64,000 nt of DNA from JAKACA01 sp050744865 (lineage in GTDB: Bacteria; Actinomycetota; Acidimicrobiia; Acidimicrobiales; Bog-793), in the NCBI GenBank assembly GCA_050744865.1, contig JBOGHW010000003.1, forward strand, positions 118,188 through 182,187, read 5' to 3'. How positions within the stretch are numbered: the stretch's first letter is position 1; every line of letters starts with the position of its first letter. Below, one piece after another: positions 16,690 through 25,692 of the stretch. The translations under genes were made by a program, and so were the position numbers. Below the pieces are notes generated by a model. That model was not told where the DNA came from and did not search any database. It saw nothing but the letters and a program-made list of their open reading frames with translations.

Positions 16690-18779
16690 CGTTTCGGAGC
16701 TCCTGCGGTGTCGCTGATCCGCTCGCCGTAGTTCGCGAGTGCCCTTCGGGCCATAGCGGTCCCTACATCCTTTAGCTCGGGCGGCGAGAGAACCACAGTC
16801 CCAGGGCCGAGCCGGCAAAGCAGCCGGGCGAACCAGCCTTCGGCGTCGCCGACGAGGATTTGGACTTTCAATAGCTCGCCGGAGGGAACTATAGGGCCGA
16901 GCGCGACCTGCTCGACGGCGAGCTCGGCGCCGGCGGGAAACACGACTTCGGCTTCGACGGCGTCGGGGCCACCGAGGAAGGCGCCCGGCCTCGATAAATA
17001 GTCCTCCAACCCTGGCGGCGGTTTGAAGTGGCTATTGCCGGGGCGGACTGCCTGCACGCGGTCCACTTGAAACCGTCGCAAACCGTCGGCCGTATGGCAC
17101 CAGGCGTCCAGATACCAGCGGCCCTCGCGCAGCACTACCTGGTACGGATCGACTGTTCGAGTGCCGGCTTCCAGCGCTGCACTGGAGAAGTAGTCGACCT
17201 CCACCGAGACCGCACGCCGCGCCGCCTCCTGCAGTTCCCGCAGGTGAACCGGCTCCTCGATCTCGACGACCAACCGCTCGGTGCCAAGAGCAGCCTGGAG
17301 CTTGCCGAGGGCTGATCGGAGAGCACCTTCGTCGTCGGAGCCCGGGACGGACAGAAGCGCCCGGGCGGCGGCGGCCAGCACGAAGCCCTCCTCCGGCGTC
17401 AGGCGCTGCGGTCTGGCGAAGGCACGCAGCCTCTCGGCTACGACCCTGTCGCCGTCGACGTACAACTCGATCAGCTGATCGGGCGAGTACGGCGGCACCC
17501 CGCAACACGAGGCCAGCTCGAGGTCGTGGACCAGCTCGCCTGCTCCCATCGAGAAACGAGCGGCCAACTCCCCCAAGTCCGCCTCCCCCACTCGGGCGAG
17601 ATGGACGAGGATGGCAAGAAGTCTCCGTAAGCGCTCACCGGCCATCACGCTCGAGCCAGAACGGGAATGTTGGGACGACCGAGGCTGGCTCGGCGCCGAG
17701 ACCGCCGGAGACGGTTCATCGGTGCGAGAAGGGACGCCCACCTCGTTCGGCGCCGGTGCCACGGCCAGCTCCTCCAGGCGGGCGACCACAGCTCGGCGCA
17801 ACTCCTGTGGTCCTTCGACCACGGCCGTATCGCCAAGCCCGGCAACGAACGAGACGAAGGCATCGATGTCTCCGGCACGTAGGCGCAGCTGGGCACTCCC
17901 GTCTGCTTCCCAACCGACGACGGCGCCGCTGGGTGCTTGCGAAGCCACCACCCTGGCCATACGGGCGTCGACGACCAGCTCGGCAACCGGCACGTCCTCC
18001 GAACCGTCAACCTGGCTCCAGGGCAACAGGCGCACGGCGTCCCGCAGCTCGTAGCCCGGTGGCGGATCGAACTCGGCTCCGTCGCCCACCTGCGGCACAC
18101 TCTCGAACCTGTCCACCCGGAACGTGCGCCGGGCAGCCCCGCCCGCCGCCGATCGATCCCTTCCGGCCAAATACCACGCACCCTGTCGAAACATCAGCCC
18201 GTACGGCTCCACCTCCCTCTCCCGCCCGTGATAGCCGAACTTCAAGACCGCCTTGCGCCGGAGGCCCTCGTGAATGGGGCCGAGTTGTGGGAGGGAGGGC
18301 AGGACGGCGACCGGGGGCACGCCTGGACCGTGGCTCGCCGTGGCCAGCCCCGCGCGCTCGAGGGCAGCCTCGGTCACGGGGCCGCCCAGCTTGGCGAGGG
18401 CGTCAGCGCCTGCTGCGCCTCCCAGCTGCACGGCAGCGATCGCGAAGGCCAGCGCCTGCTCCTCGGCCTCGTCGAGATCGAGGTCGGGAAGGTAGTAGTC
18501 CTCGGGCCTGATTCGGTAGCCCTGCTGGGCGGCTGCTTCCACCGGCTCGATGCTCAGCGGGATTCCGAGGTCGCGGATCGCCTTCTTGTCCCGCTCGAAG
18601 GCCTGCCGACCGGCCTCGCCTTCGGGATAGCCGGCGACGGTGTCCGAGATGTCCCGGATGGTGAGAGGACGGTCGGCCTCGAGCAGCACCATGACCAGGT
18701 TCGTCATCCTCTCCAGTCGGTCGACTCGATCGGCACGCCCCGGCTGGACGGCGGCGTCTGTGGAGTCGGCAGGAGGCAT
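16686..18779 (-). CDS. pafBC: Fused PafB-PafC WYL-domain transcriptional regulator
   Basis: The 697-residue protein is two WYL regulators in tandem. The first half has an HTH (RLERMTNLVMVLLEADRPLT, then an RDKKAIRDLGIPL wing) and a WYL domain with VEPYGLMFRQGAWYLAGRD. After a Pro/Ser-rich linker (about 345-380) comes a second wHTH (RRLLAILVHLARVG) and a second WYL domain with VDPYQVVLREGRWYLDAWC. In mycobacteria the heterodimer PafB/PafC drives the LexA-independent DNA damage response; fused forms are known in some actinobacteria. Usually pafBC precedes tatA/tatC, but here its stop overlaps a COG4280 membrane gene. A downstream start at the internal MTNLVMVLLE is possible. Confidence 0.85.
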   Translation of the reverse strand: MPPADSTDAAVQPGRADRVDRLERMTNLVMVLLEADRPLTIRDISDTVAGYPEGEAGRQAFERDKKAIRDLGIPLSIEPVEAAAQQGYRIRPEDYYLPDLDLDEAEEQALAFAIAAVQLGGAAGADALAKLGGPVTEAALERAGLATASHGPGVPPVAVLPSLPQLGPIHEGLRRKAVLKFGYHGREREVEPYGLMFRQGAWYLAGRDRSAAGGAARRTFRVDRFESVPQVGDGAEFDPPPGYELRDAVRLLPWSQVDGSEDVPVAELVVDARMARVVASQAPSGAVVGWEADGSAQLRLRAGDIDAFVSFVAGLGDTAVVEGPQELRRAVVARLEELAVAPAPNEVGVPSRTDEPSPAVSAPSQPRSSQHSRSGSSVMAGERLRRLLAILVHLARVGEADLGELAARFSMGAGELVHDLELASCCGVPPYSPDQLIELYVDGDRVVAERLRAFARPQRLTPEEGFVLAAAARALLSVPGSDDEGALRSALGKLQAALGTERLVVEIEEPVHLRELQEAARRAVSVEVDYFSSAALEAGTRTVDPYQVVLREGRWYLDAWCHTADGLRRFQVDRVQAVRPGNSHFKPPPGLEDYLSRPGAFLGGPDAVEAEVVFPAGAELAVEQVALGPIVPSGELLKVQILVGDAEGWFARLLCRLGPGTVVLSPPELKDVGTAMARRALANYGERISDTAGAPKR

Positions 18780-18832
18780 CGCCAGAATGGTAGGGCTCTT
18801 GCGGCGCCTCCCCGCTGCAGAGCTGGCTGGCG

Positions 18833-19456
18833 TCAGAGGCCGAAGCTGGTCGCGTACAGAGCGCCCCTCAGTGCCTCGGCACCGTCAAGCTCGATCCGGG
18901 CTGCCCCCTGCCGGCCGAACAGCAGGAGCATGAGCTCCTGCGGACCTCCGGTGACGACCAGCCCGGGCTCGCCGGCCCGAGCCGTCACGGTGCCGTGGCG
19001 GGGAGCATCCAGCCGAAGACCGCCTGCCTTGAACCGGCGAGACATGACCCTGGCACCCAGCTTGACCCGTGACCAAAGCAGGCGGTCTATAGAAGAGTCG
19101 ACTCGTGGCTCGACATCGCCATCGACTCTGCGCACGTCTTCCAAGTGGACGAAGTACTCGATGGCATTCACCGACGCGTCGAGGAGGCGCATCGGATACG
19201 GCGGGCCTGACCGGATCTTGGCAATGAGACTGCCGTAACCAAGGTCTCCTTTGGCCCTGTCCATAGCCCGCTGAGTCAGGTCCGCGAATTGCGGGAGCAT
19301 TATGCCTGGAGCCGCCAGCGGCTTCGCCTCCCTAACGTAGAGGTGGGCAGCCAGGTCCGAGGTGGTCCAGCCTTCGCACAGCGTGGGTGCCAAGGGTCCC
19401 TTGGCCTCCAGCAGGTCGCAGAGAGCCTGCCGCTCAGACTGGGCGATCGACGGCAT
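18833..19456 (-). CDS. TIGR03085-like (maleylpyruvate isomerase/DinB fold) protein
   Basis: The 207-residue protein has the four-helix DinB-like start of mycothiol-dependent maleylpyruvate isomerases: ERQALCDLLEAKGPLAPTLCEGWTTSDLAAHLYVRE, in which GW-x-x-xDLAAHL carries the first metal His. VNAIEYFVHLEDVRR carries the HxxD metal residues, matching the TIGR03085 actinobacterial family. Substrate is unknown; related proteins use mycothiol as cofactor. ATG 19456 is chosen because the open frame above it lacks family similarity and would run into the divergent peptidase promoter. It lies on the same strand as pafBC with its own gap. Confidence 0.75.
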   Translation of the reverse strand: MPSIAQSERQALCDLLEAKGPLAPTLCEGWTTSDLAAHLYVREAKPLAAPGIMLPQFADLTQRAMDRAKGDLGYGSLIAKIRSGPPYPMRLLDASVNAIEYFVHLEDVRRVDGDVEPRVDSSIDRLLWSRVKLGARVMSRRFKAGGLRLDAPRHGTVTARAGEPGLVVTGGPQELMLLLFGRQGAARIELDGAEALRGALYATSFGL

Positions 19457-19517
19457 CGGGCCACGATACAGGCCGCCCGATCGGGCGGACTCGCCGACCC
19501 TGCGATAGACAACGAAG

Positions 19518-20237
19518 ATGCCGCAGAGACAAATTCTTGCCACCAGTGGTGGGTGGCGCAGAGACGCCAGAGGCCAAGTGCACTTCGACGGCCTCATTCA
19601 CCATGCCCTTCGCCTGTCCGGGAAGCTGCGGCCGCGGCTGTGCTTCGTCAACACTGCGGGCGGCGACAGCGGCGAGTGGCTCGCATATTGCTACTCCGCC
19701 GCACAAGGTGAGAGCGTTGATGCGTTCCACCTCCAGCTGTTCACAATGCCGAACGTCGACGACGTCGCCGCCCACCTTTGCTCGATGGACGTCGTCTGGG
19801 TCGGAGGAGGCTCGGTCGCCAATCTCCTCGCCCTATGGAGACTTCACGGCGTCGACCAGGCGATGCAGGAGGCTTGGGAGGGTGGCGTCGTCCTGGCCGG
19901 CGTGAGCGCCGGTTCTATCTGCTGGCATGCCTCGGGCACCACTGACTCCTTCGGGCCGGAGCTCCAGCCGGTGACGAATGGGCTCGGTTTGCTCCCTTTC
20001 GGCAACGGGGTCCACTACGACGGCGAGGAACAACGGCGACCACTGGTCAACAAGCTGGTCGCCGAAGGGACCCTTCCCCTCACCTACTGCACCGACAACG
20101 GCACGGGGCTTCACTATGTGGGCACCGAGTTGGTCGAAGCTGTGTCCGAGCTCGAGGGCCAGTCCGCCTGGTCCGTCGAACGGAGCGAAAATGGGGCGGC
20201 TGTCGAGACAGCCGTCCCGACTCGCCTACTCCCCTGA
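19518..20237 (+). CDS. Peptidase E-like serine peptidase (S51 family)
   Basis: The 239-residue protein matches the S51 peptidase E/cyanophycinase fold. VVWVGGGSVANLLALWRLHG gives the Gly-rich turn, VLAGVSAGSICWHASGTTDS holds the nucleophile Ser in the GxSAGS elbow, and GLGLLPFGNGVHYDGEEQRR supplies the downstream His. Peptidase E cleaves Asp-Xaa dipeptides and this branch is common in actinobacteria. The last 12 bp overlap the convergent ogt gene. It is cytosolic, with no signal peptide. Confidence 0.8.
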   Translation: MPQRQILATSGGWRRDARGQVHFDGLIHHALRLSGKLRPRLCFVNTAGGDSGEWLAYCYSAAQGESVDAFHLQLFTMPNVDDVAAHLCSMDVVWVGGGSVANLLALWRLHGVDQAMQEAWEGGVVLAGVSAGSICWHASGTTDSFGPELQPVTNGLGLLPFGNGVHYDGEEQRRPLVNKLVAEGTLPLTYCTDNGTGLHYVGTELVEAVSELEGQSAWSVERSENGAAVETAVPTRLLP

Positions 20238-20741
20238 GAACGACCTCTCGTGCTGCAGGAGCCGGGCCTTGAGGGGTAGCCCGCCGCCGTAGCCCGTCAA
20301 AGAGCCGTTCGACCCGATGACTCGGTGACACGGAAGAACCAACGGGATCGGATTGCGGCCGTTCGCCATGCCGACGGCGCGGGACGCCTTCGGATTACCC
20401 ACCCGAGCCGCCAGGCTGCCGTAGCTCTCTGTCTCCCCATAGGCGATGTCTGCCAACGCGAACCAGACTCTGCGCTGGAACTCAGTGCCTGCCGGGTCCA
20501 AGGGAACGTCGAACCGTGTCAGGTTGTATGCAAAGTATGCGTCGACCTGCCGCCCGGCCTCTTCCACGGCGGCCGGCCTCCCTCGCCTTTCTGGGGGGAG
20601 CTCGGACAAGTCGAAGGAGTCCGGCAACAGCAAGTGGTGAAGATGCTCAGTGTCTCCGACAAGCAGCATCTGCCCGACCGGGGTCTCGATCGGGTGCCAC
20701 TCGTCCTTGGTCGCCAAGCGTGGCGTTGTCATCACAGTCAT
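20226..20741 (-). CDS. ogt: Methylated-DNA--protein-cysteine methyltransferase
   Basis: The 171-residue protein is an O6-alkylguanine-DNA alkyltransferase. It has the helix-turn-helix region YGETESYGSLAARVGNPKAS, the Arg-finger segment RAVGMANGRNPIPLVLPCHRVIGS with the PCHRV acceptor Cys, and the following GSLTGYGGGLPLKARLLQHE. It removes alkyl groups from O6-guanine irreversibly. ATG 20741 lies 8 nt from an AGGAG; ATG 20732 also fits. The first 95 bases overlap the end of the ada/alkA gene in another frame, so the two are translationally linked, giving one transcript for base excision and direct reversal of alkylation damage. Confidence 0.9.
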   Translation of the reverse strand: MTVMTTPRLATKDEWHPIETPVGQMLLVGDTEHLHHLLLPDSFDLSELPPERRGRPAAVEEAGRQVDAYFAYNLTRFDVPLDPAGTEFQRRVWFALADIAYGETESYGSLAARVGNPKASRAVGMANGRNPIPLVLPCHRVIGSNGSLTGYGGGLPLKARLLQHERSFSGE

Positions 20742-22359
20742 CTCCATTGCTCCTATCGCTTGCGGACATGGTGTCGTCTCCGATCGGCAGCGACCAGAGA
20801 TACTGCAGGGCATAGGCTCGATACGGTCGCCACCTCCTGCTCAACTCAAGGGCGTGGCGCTCGCCGCTCGGGAGGCCAAGCCGATCAAGGGCCTTGCGCA
20901 CGCCGAGGTCCGAGGCCGGGAAGGCGTCAGGATCGCCCAAGGCGCGCATGCGCAGGTGGGCGACGGTCCAAGGACCGATCCCGGGGATCTGGAGCAGGCG
21001 GGCACTCGTCTCGTCGCGATGGGCTCCGGCGTCGAGCGACAGCTCTCCGGAGGCCACCAGCCCGCACAGCTCGATCAGGGCGCGGCCCCGGCCGGCTGGC
21101 ATTGGCAGGTCTTCGGGTCGCAAGCCGGCCATGGTCTCGGCCGACGGGAACTGCCTCTCGACAGTTCCGGCTGGGCTGGCGAGCGGGCGCCCGTACCGCA
21201 AGGCGAGGCGACTAGCCAGCTTGCGAGCGCCGACGACGCTCACCTGCTGGCCCAGAACGGCGCGGACTGCCACCTCGTGCCCGTCGACGTGGCCAGGCAC
21301 CCTGAGACCAGGAAGAGCAAGGACGGCCGGTCTGAGCACGGGATCAGCTTCGAGCACCGAAGCGATCGCACCGGGCTCGGAGTCAAGATCGAACATCTGG
21401 CGGACACGCCGCACGGCAATCGTGAGATCACGGAGGTCTTCGAGCGCGAACGTGCCGTTCAGCATGCCGTCCTGGCTTGCCCTCACAGTCACAACGCCGC
21501 TTCCGTGCGGCAGATCGAGAGCTCGCCGGTAGAAGGTTGCGTCGCCTTCCTCGACACCGGCAACGAGCCGAGCGGCTAGGAACCCGAACAGCACATCGGC
21601 CCGAAACGGTGGCCGGTAGGCAAGGCGCAACACAACGGGCACCGGTTCGCCAGTCCTCCGCACGACGGTCGATCCGCGGCCGCCGGCCCGCTGGCGCAAC
21701 GCAGAGGGTGAGTCGCCGAAGACCGTCATGATCGTGTCGTTGAACTGGCGGACACTTCCGAATCCGGCCGCAAACGCCACGTCACCGGCCCGTAAGTCTG
21801 TCGTCTCGAGCAGGATCCTGGCCGTGTCGGCCCGTTGCGCACGCGCCAGCTCGACGGGCCCGGCGCCGACTTCGGCCACGAGCAGGCGCTGCAACTGGCG
21901 AGGGCTGTAGCTCATCTTGCGAGCCAGCCCCGCCACTCCCTCGCGGTCGACAACACCCTCGTGGATGGAGCGCATCGCCCTTCCCACGACGTCACTTCGT
22001 AGGTTCCACTCGGGGGAACCGGGCGAGGCATCCGGCCGGCAACGCTTGCAAGCCCTGAATCCCGCACGCTGGGCGGCGGCGGAGGTCGGGAAGAAGCGCA
22101 CCCTGTCGCGTCGAGGAGTGATCGCCGGGCAACTGGGACGACAGTAGACCCCCGTCGACGTGACTGCCGTAAAGAAACACCCGTCGAACCGCGCGTCCTT
22201 CGCCTTCACCGCCGAGTAGCGGTGCTCGTCGTCAAGCCTCGCCCACGCTGCGTGCGGGGCAGCCCGCGTAGCGGCGGTACCAGCCGTGCCGGGAGGGCCT
22301 GGCGCGGCGGTGCCAGGAGGGGCCGGCACGGCGGTGCGGGGAGCGGGGAACGACGGCAT
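20647..22359 (-). CDS. alkA: Ada-AlkA fusion: methyl-phosphotriester sensor and DNA-3-methyladenine glycosylase II
   Basis: The 570-residue protein joins three parts. An Ada-type Zn domain (about 45-110: RFDGCFFTAVTSTGVYCRPS, then ACKRCRPD) has the four Cys that bind zinc and accept a methyl from phosphotriesters. An AraC-type double HTH (about 110-200) includes FAAGFGSVRQFNDTIMTVFG. The AlkA glycosylase half ends with a helix-hairpin-helix LLQIPGIGPWTVAHLRMRAL and the catalytic Asp in DAFPASDLGVRKAL. It should sense alkyl damage, activate genes and excise alkylated bases. ATG 22359 is chosen; the frame above is antisense-like. The natural end would be near ALQYLWSLP, and a roughly 45-residue unrelated tail overlaps ogt. 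Confidence 0.87.
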   Translation of the reverse strand: MPSFPAPRTAVPAPPGTAAPGPPGTAGTAATRAAPHAAWARLDDEHRYSAVKAKDARFDGCFFTAVTSTGVYCRPSCPAITPRRDRVRFFPTSAAAQRAGFRACKRCRPDASPGSPEWNLRSDVVGRAMRSIHEGVVDREGVAGLARKMSYSPRQLQRLLVAEVGAGPVELARAQRADTARILLETTDLRAGDVAFAAGFGSVRQFNDTIMTVFGDSPSALRQRAGGRGSTVVRRTGEPVPVVLRLAYRPPFRADVLFGFLAARLVAGVEEGDATFYRRALDLPHGSGVVTVRASQDGMLNGTFALEDLRDLTIAVRRVRQMFDLDSEPGAIASVLEADPVLRPAVLALPGLRVPGHVDGHEVAVRAVLGQQVSVVGARKLASRLALRYGRPLASPAGTVERQFPSAETMAGLRPEDLPMPAGRGRALIELCGLVASGELSLDAGAHRDETSARLLQIPGIGPWTVAHLRMRALGDPDAFPASDLGVRKALDRLGLPSGERHALELSRRWRPYRAYALQYLWSLPIGDDTMSASDRSNGDDCDDNATLGDQGRVAPDRDPGRADAACRRH

Positions 22360-22512
22360 GATGTGTGAGCAGTATGACAGGGAGCCGTGCATCGCACTAG
22401 CGGATTTCGGACATCTGGTTGAACGAGCCCGGCCGCCTGTGCGCCGATGCGAGGCTGGGCTACTAACGTCACCAGGGACAACGAAATTCGGTGACATCGG
22501 GGAGGCAATGCG
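22360..22512. promoter_or_regulatory. Divergent control region between ada-alkA and hppD
   Basis: This 153-bp gap must hold both promoters. For hppD the sequence GGAGG at 22501-22505, 7 nt before the ATG, is a clear ribosome binding site. No Ada-box-like repeat or reliable -35/-10 pair was picked out. Confidence 0.5.
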
Positions 22513-23628
22513 ATGACGATTGCGGACGCAAGTGGTTCGGACGCACTTGACCTGGAAGCTGTGGACGCGGTCGAGTTCTGGGTCGGCAACGCCCGCCAGG
22601 CTTCGCACTTCTACCGGACAGGCTGGGGTTTTGACCTGGTGGCCTACGCCGGGCCGGAGACGGGCGTGAAGGACCGGTGCTCGTACGTGCTCCAGCAGGG
22701 CAAGCTGCGTTTCGTGCTCACGTCGTCGCTCCGCGAGGGCACGGAGATCTCCCGCCACGTGGCGCGCCACGGCGACGGTGTCCGCGACATCATCCTGCGC
22801 GTGGCCGACGCCGGCGCAGCCTTCGACTTGGCCGTGAAGAGGGGCGCAGTGCCCGCCCGCCCACCCTGGGAGGAAAAGGACGACCACGGCGTGATCCGTC
22901 GTGCTGCTATCGGCGCCTTCGGGGAGACGAACCACAGCTTCGTCGAGCGCAGCGGCTATTCAGGGCCGTATGCGCCCGGCTACGAGGCGCGCACGGCCGT
23001 CGCAGACTTGGGCCCGTCCGTCGGGCTCCTCGATTTCGACCACTCCGTGGCGAACGTGGAGCTCAACCGCATGGACTTCTGGGTAGGTTTCTACGAGAAG
23101 GTGCTCGGCTTCACTCTCGTGCAGGGATTCACCGACGATGACATCTCGACCGAGTACTCCGCCCTCATGTCCAAAGTCGTCTCCGATGGCCGCGGCCGCA
23201 TCAAGTTCCCGATAAACGAGCCAGCCCCAGGCAAGAAGCGCAGCCAGGTGGACGAGTACCTCGACTTCTACAACGGCCCCGGCGTGCAGCACATCGCAAT
23301 AGCCACCGATGACATCGTCGCCTCAGTGGCATCCCTGGAGGCGCGGGGTATCGAGTTCATGCGCGTGCCGGATACCTATTACGAAGAGTTGCGTGAGCGG
23401 TTCGCCGACATCGATCTCGACATCGACAGCTTGCAACGCGCGGGCATCCTGGCGGACCGCGACGACGAGGGCTACCTGCTCCAGATCTTCTCCCGTATGA
23501 ACCAAGACCGACCGACGGTGTTCTTCGAGTTGATAGAGCGGCACGGTTCGCTCGGCTTCGGCAACGGCAACTTCAAAGCGTTGTTCGTCGCGCTCGAGCG
23601 CGAGCAGGACCTGCGCGGCAACCTCTGA
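22513..23628 (+). CDS. hppD: 4-hydroxyphenylpyruvate dioxygenase
   Basis: The 371-residue protein is a two-domain vicinal-oxygen-chelate enzyme that turns 4-hydroxyphenylpyruvate into homogentisate. The Fe(II) ligands are visible: His in LDFDHSVANVEL, His in NGPGVQHIAIATDD, and Glu in TVFFELIERHGSLGFGNGNF. The last segment is the family's C-terminal signature. Length is close to family norm. It is the first gene of a two-gene tyrosine catabolism operon, with hmgA starting 3 bp after its stop. Confidence 0.95.
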   Translation: MTIADASGSDALDLEAVDAVEFWVGNARQASHFYRTGWGFDLVAYAGPETGVKDRCSYVLQQGKLRFVLTSSLREGTEISRHVARHGDGVRDIILRVADAGAAFDLAVKRGAVPARPPWEEKDDHGVIRRAAIGAFGETNHSFVERSGYSGPYAPGYEARTAVADLGPSVGLLDFDHSVANVELNRMDFWVGFYEKVLGFTLVQGFTDDDISTEYSALMSKVVSDGRGRIKFPINEPAPGKKRSQVDEYLDFYNGPGVQHIAIATDDIVASVASLEARGIEFMRVPDTYYEELRERFADIDLDIDSLQRAGILADRDDEGYLLQIFSRMNQDRPTVFFELIERHGSLGFGNGNFKALFVALEREQDLRGNL

Positions 23629-23630
23629 AG

Positions 23631-24788
23631 ATGCCCAGCTACCGTCGAGTAGGGGACATCCCCCCGAAGCGCCACCAGCAGTTCCGCGGGCCAGACGGGA
23701 GGCTGCGGACCGAGCAGCTGATGTCGAGTGAGGGCTTCTCCGAAGAGAGTGCGCTCTCGTACCACCTCAACTCGCCGATGGCGATAGTGGCAGCAGAGAC
23801 CCTTGAGGTCGCAGCCGAGTGCCAGCATGAGAACGAACCTCTGCTCCCCCGTCATTTCAGGTTGCACGGGCTGAAAGTCGGGGGCGACGCCGTCATGGGC
23901 AGGCAGTTGTGCCTGGCCAACGAGGACGTCCGGATGTCGTACGTGGCAGCTGACTCGGCGAGCCCACTGTTCAGGAACGCGACTGGTGACGAGCTGTTCT
24001 ACGTCGAGGCCGGGGGCGCCAGGCTCGACAGCGAATTCGGGAGCCTCGAGCTGAGCGAGGGCGACTATGCCGTCGTCCCGACGAATACGACTTACCGTCT
24101 CGTGCCCGCCGAAGTCGTTCGCCTCTTGGTCCTCGAGACCCGAGGGCACCTGAGCATCCCGGCGCGCTACCTGTCGACGCGCGGCCAGTTGAAGGAAGGA
24201 GCTCCCTTCTCCGAGCGCGACTTGCGGGGTCCGAGCGAACCGCTCCTCGAGGCCGGCACCGACGTGAGCGTCATCGTGAGGACGAGATCGGGGCTGACGA
24301 GATACACCTACAAGAACCATCCATTCGACGTCGTCGGCTGGGACGGTTGCCTTTATCCCTGGGCGTTCTCGATCCACGACTTCGAGCCCATCGTCGGGTC
24401 GGTCCACCAACCTCCGCCCGTCCATCAGACCCTTGCGGCGCCCGGGCTGGTCGTCTGCTCCTTCGTGCCACGCCCGTTCGACTTCGGGCCGAACGCCGTG
24501 CCCGTGCCCTACGCGCACGCCAACATCGACAGTGACGAGGTGCTGTTCTACGTCGGTGGCGACTTCATGAGCCGGGCGGGCTCGGGCATCGGGCAGGGCT
24601 CTGTGTCGCTGCACCCGACGGGTTTCGTCCATGGGCCCCAGCCCGGCAGCGTCGAGAAAGCCCTCCAGAAGCCCGGGACCGACGAGCTCGCCGTGATGGT
24701 CGACACGTTCCGGCCGCTGCGGATCGCCGGGGCCGCCGAGCTCGTCGAGGATGCCGAATACGCCTGGACCTGGGCAAGGAACGAGTAA
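23631..24788 (+). CDS. hmgA: Homogentisate 1,2-dioxygenase
   Basis: The 385-residue cupin-fold enzyme opens the ring of homogentisate to maleylacetoacetate. NEDVRMSYVAADSASPLFRN, GDELFYVEAGGARLDSEFGS and the iron-binding HPTGFVHGPQPGSVE near the C-terminus (with DEVLFYVGGDFMSR before it) fit the family. It is somewhat shorter than the roughly 440-residue enzymes, as is usual for the actinobacterial branch. It starts 3 bp after hppD, giving consecutive steps of tyrosine/phenylalanine breakdown. The downstream isomerase and hydrolase (maiA/fahA) are not in the window. Confidence 0.93.
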   Translation: MPSYRRVGDIPPKRHQQFRGPDGRLRTEQLMSSEGFSEESALSYHLNSPMAIVAAETLEVAAECQHENEPLLPRHFRLHGLKVGGDAVMGRQLCLANEDVRMSYVAADSASPLFRNATGDELFYVEAGGARLDSEFGSLELSEGDYAVVPTNTTYRLVPAEVVRLLVLETRGHLSIPARYLSTRGQLKEGAPFSERDLRGPSEPLLEAGTDVSVIVRTRSGLTRYTYKNHPFDVVGWDGCLYPWAFSIHDFEPIVGSVHQPPPVHQTLAAPGLVVCSFVPRPFDFGPNAVPVPYAHANIDSDEVLFYVGGDFMSRAGSGIGQGSVSLHPTGFVHGPQPGSVEKALQKPGTDELAVMVDTFRPLRIAGAAELVEDAEYAWTWARNE

Positions 24789-24825
24789 TCGTGTCGGACC
24801 ACCGTCCGTCTGCAACGCTTAGGAG

Positions 24826-25677
24826 GTGGAAGACCGGCAGTGGCTGAAAGATACCCGAGGGCGAGATGCAAATCGCCGTGCCAAGTTGCAACTCGGGATC
24901 GGTGCCAGCCAGGCCCTCACGATCCTGGCCATCACCGCAGCGCTGACGGCGTTGCTGGTCTACTCCTTCGAGGTTCGCTGGCCTGCCCTGATCGACGTCT
25001 TGATCGGCGCAGTCTGGGCATTGGCCGTCGGAGGCTACGTGATCGTCCCGGTCATCGGCAGTGCCGTCGCCGACGCGCTCTCGCAGTTCGGTAAGAACAA
25101 GCTCGCCGAACGGTCCGAGCAGGCCCCGACAGAGACCGACGAGTGGGAAGAACGGCGCCACATCCGGCCCGAAGTGACAGACATCGGCCTCCATCTGCCT
25201 GCCTCGCAGCGAGAGTCGGCCCGTGAAGGCGCCCAAGCAGCCAAGGGTTTCGACTGGGCAGGGTTCATCGTCGACGTCTCCGTCCGCCTCCAGGATGCCC
25301 TCGGCGATGGCTACACGGCCGAGGGAAGCGGCTCGTCGCTCGTCTTGCGCAAGGGCGAGCAGGTGAGGCGCATCAACCTCGGGTCGATACTGCAGCCTCC
25401 TCCACTCGACGTGTCCGAGCGTGCCATGCGGGCCTGCTTGAAGATGATGGACGAGGCCCAGATGTTCGCCATGCGAGTAAAGCACGAACCGTGGCCAGAG
25501 CGGAGCCTCGCCGACCAGATGGGACCCTCGAACCTGCCGCGCCCCCGGGTCCGGATGGACGGGACAGACATAAGCATGTCGTGGATCGACTCGCATGGTT
25601 CTGTCCTGAAGCTGCAGGCCCTGCCGCTCGGCGAGGCGCACCCTGGACCGGTCGGCAGCGGCGAGTCTGCCTGGTAG
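24826..25677 (+). CDS. Conserved hypothetical protein with two N-terminal TM helices
   Basis: The 283-residue product has two hydrophobic helices (about 27-47, LTILAITAALTALLVYSF, and 57-80, VLIGAVWALAVGGYVIVPVI), followed by about 200 soluble residues with no family I recognise. The soluble part should be cytosolic if the short N-terminus is inside. The start is uncertain: GTG 24826 abuts the only good ribosome binding site (AGGAGG just upstream), and a GTG at 24840 has better spacing but is in a frame that does not code. It lies in the same direction as hmgA, 37 bp away. Confidence 0.6.
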   Translation: MEDRQWLKDTRGRDANRRAKLQLGIGASQALTILAITAALTALLVYSFEVRWPALIDVLIGAVWALAVGGYVIVPVIGSAVADALSQFGKNKLAERSEQAPTETDEWEERRHIRPEVTDIGLHLPASQRESAREGAQAAKGFDWAGFIVDVSVRLQDALGDGYTAEGSGSSLVLRKGEQVRRINLGSILQPPPLDVSERAMRACLKMMDEAQMFAMRVKHEPWPERSLADQMGPSNLPRPRVRMDGTDISMSWIDSHGSVLKLQALPLGEAHPGPVGSGESAW

Positions 25678-25692
25678 CAGGCGGTCACAGCC

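Noticed and set aside
24840..25094. 84-codon frame with better-spaced ribosome binding site than the 24826 gene
   Set aside because: Its composition is Arg/Cys-rich and it ends early; the overlapping frame has two clear TM helices and normal codon use.
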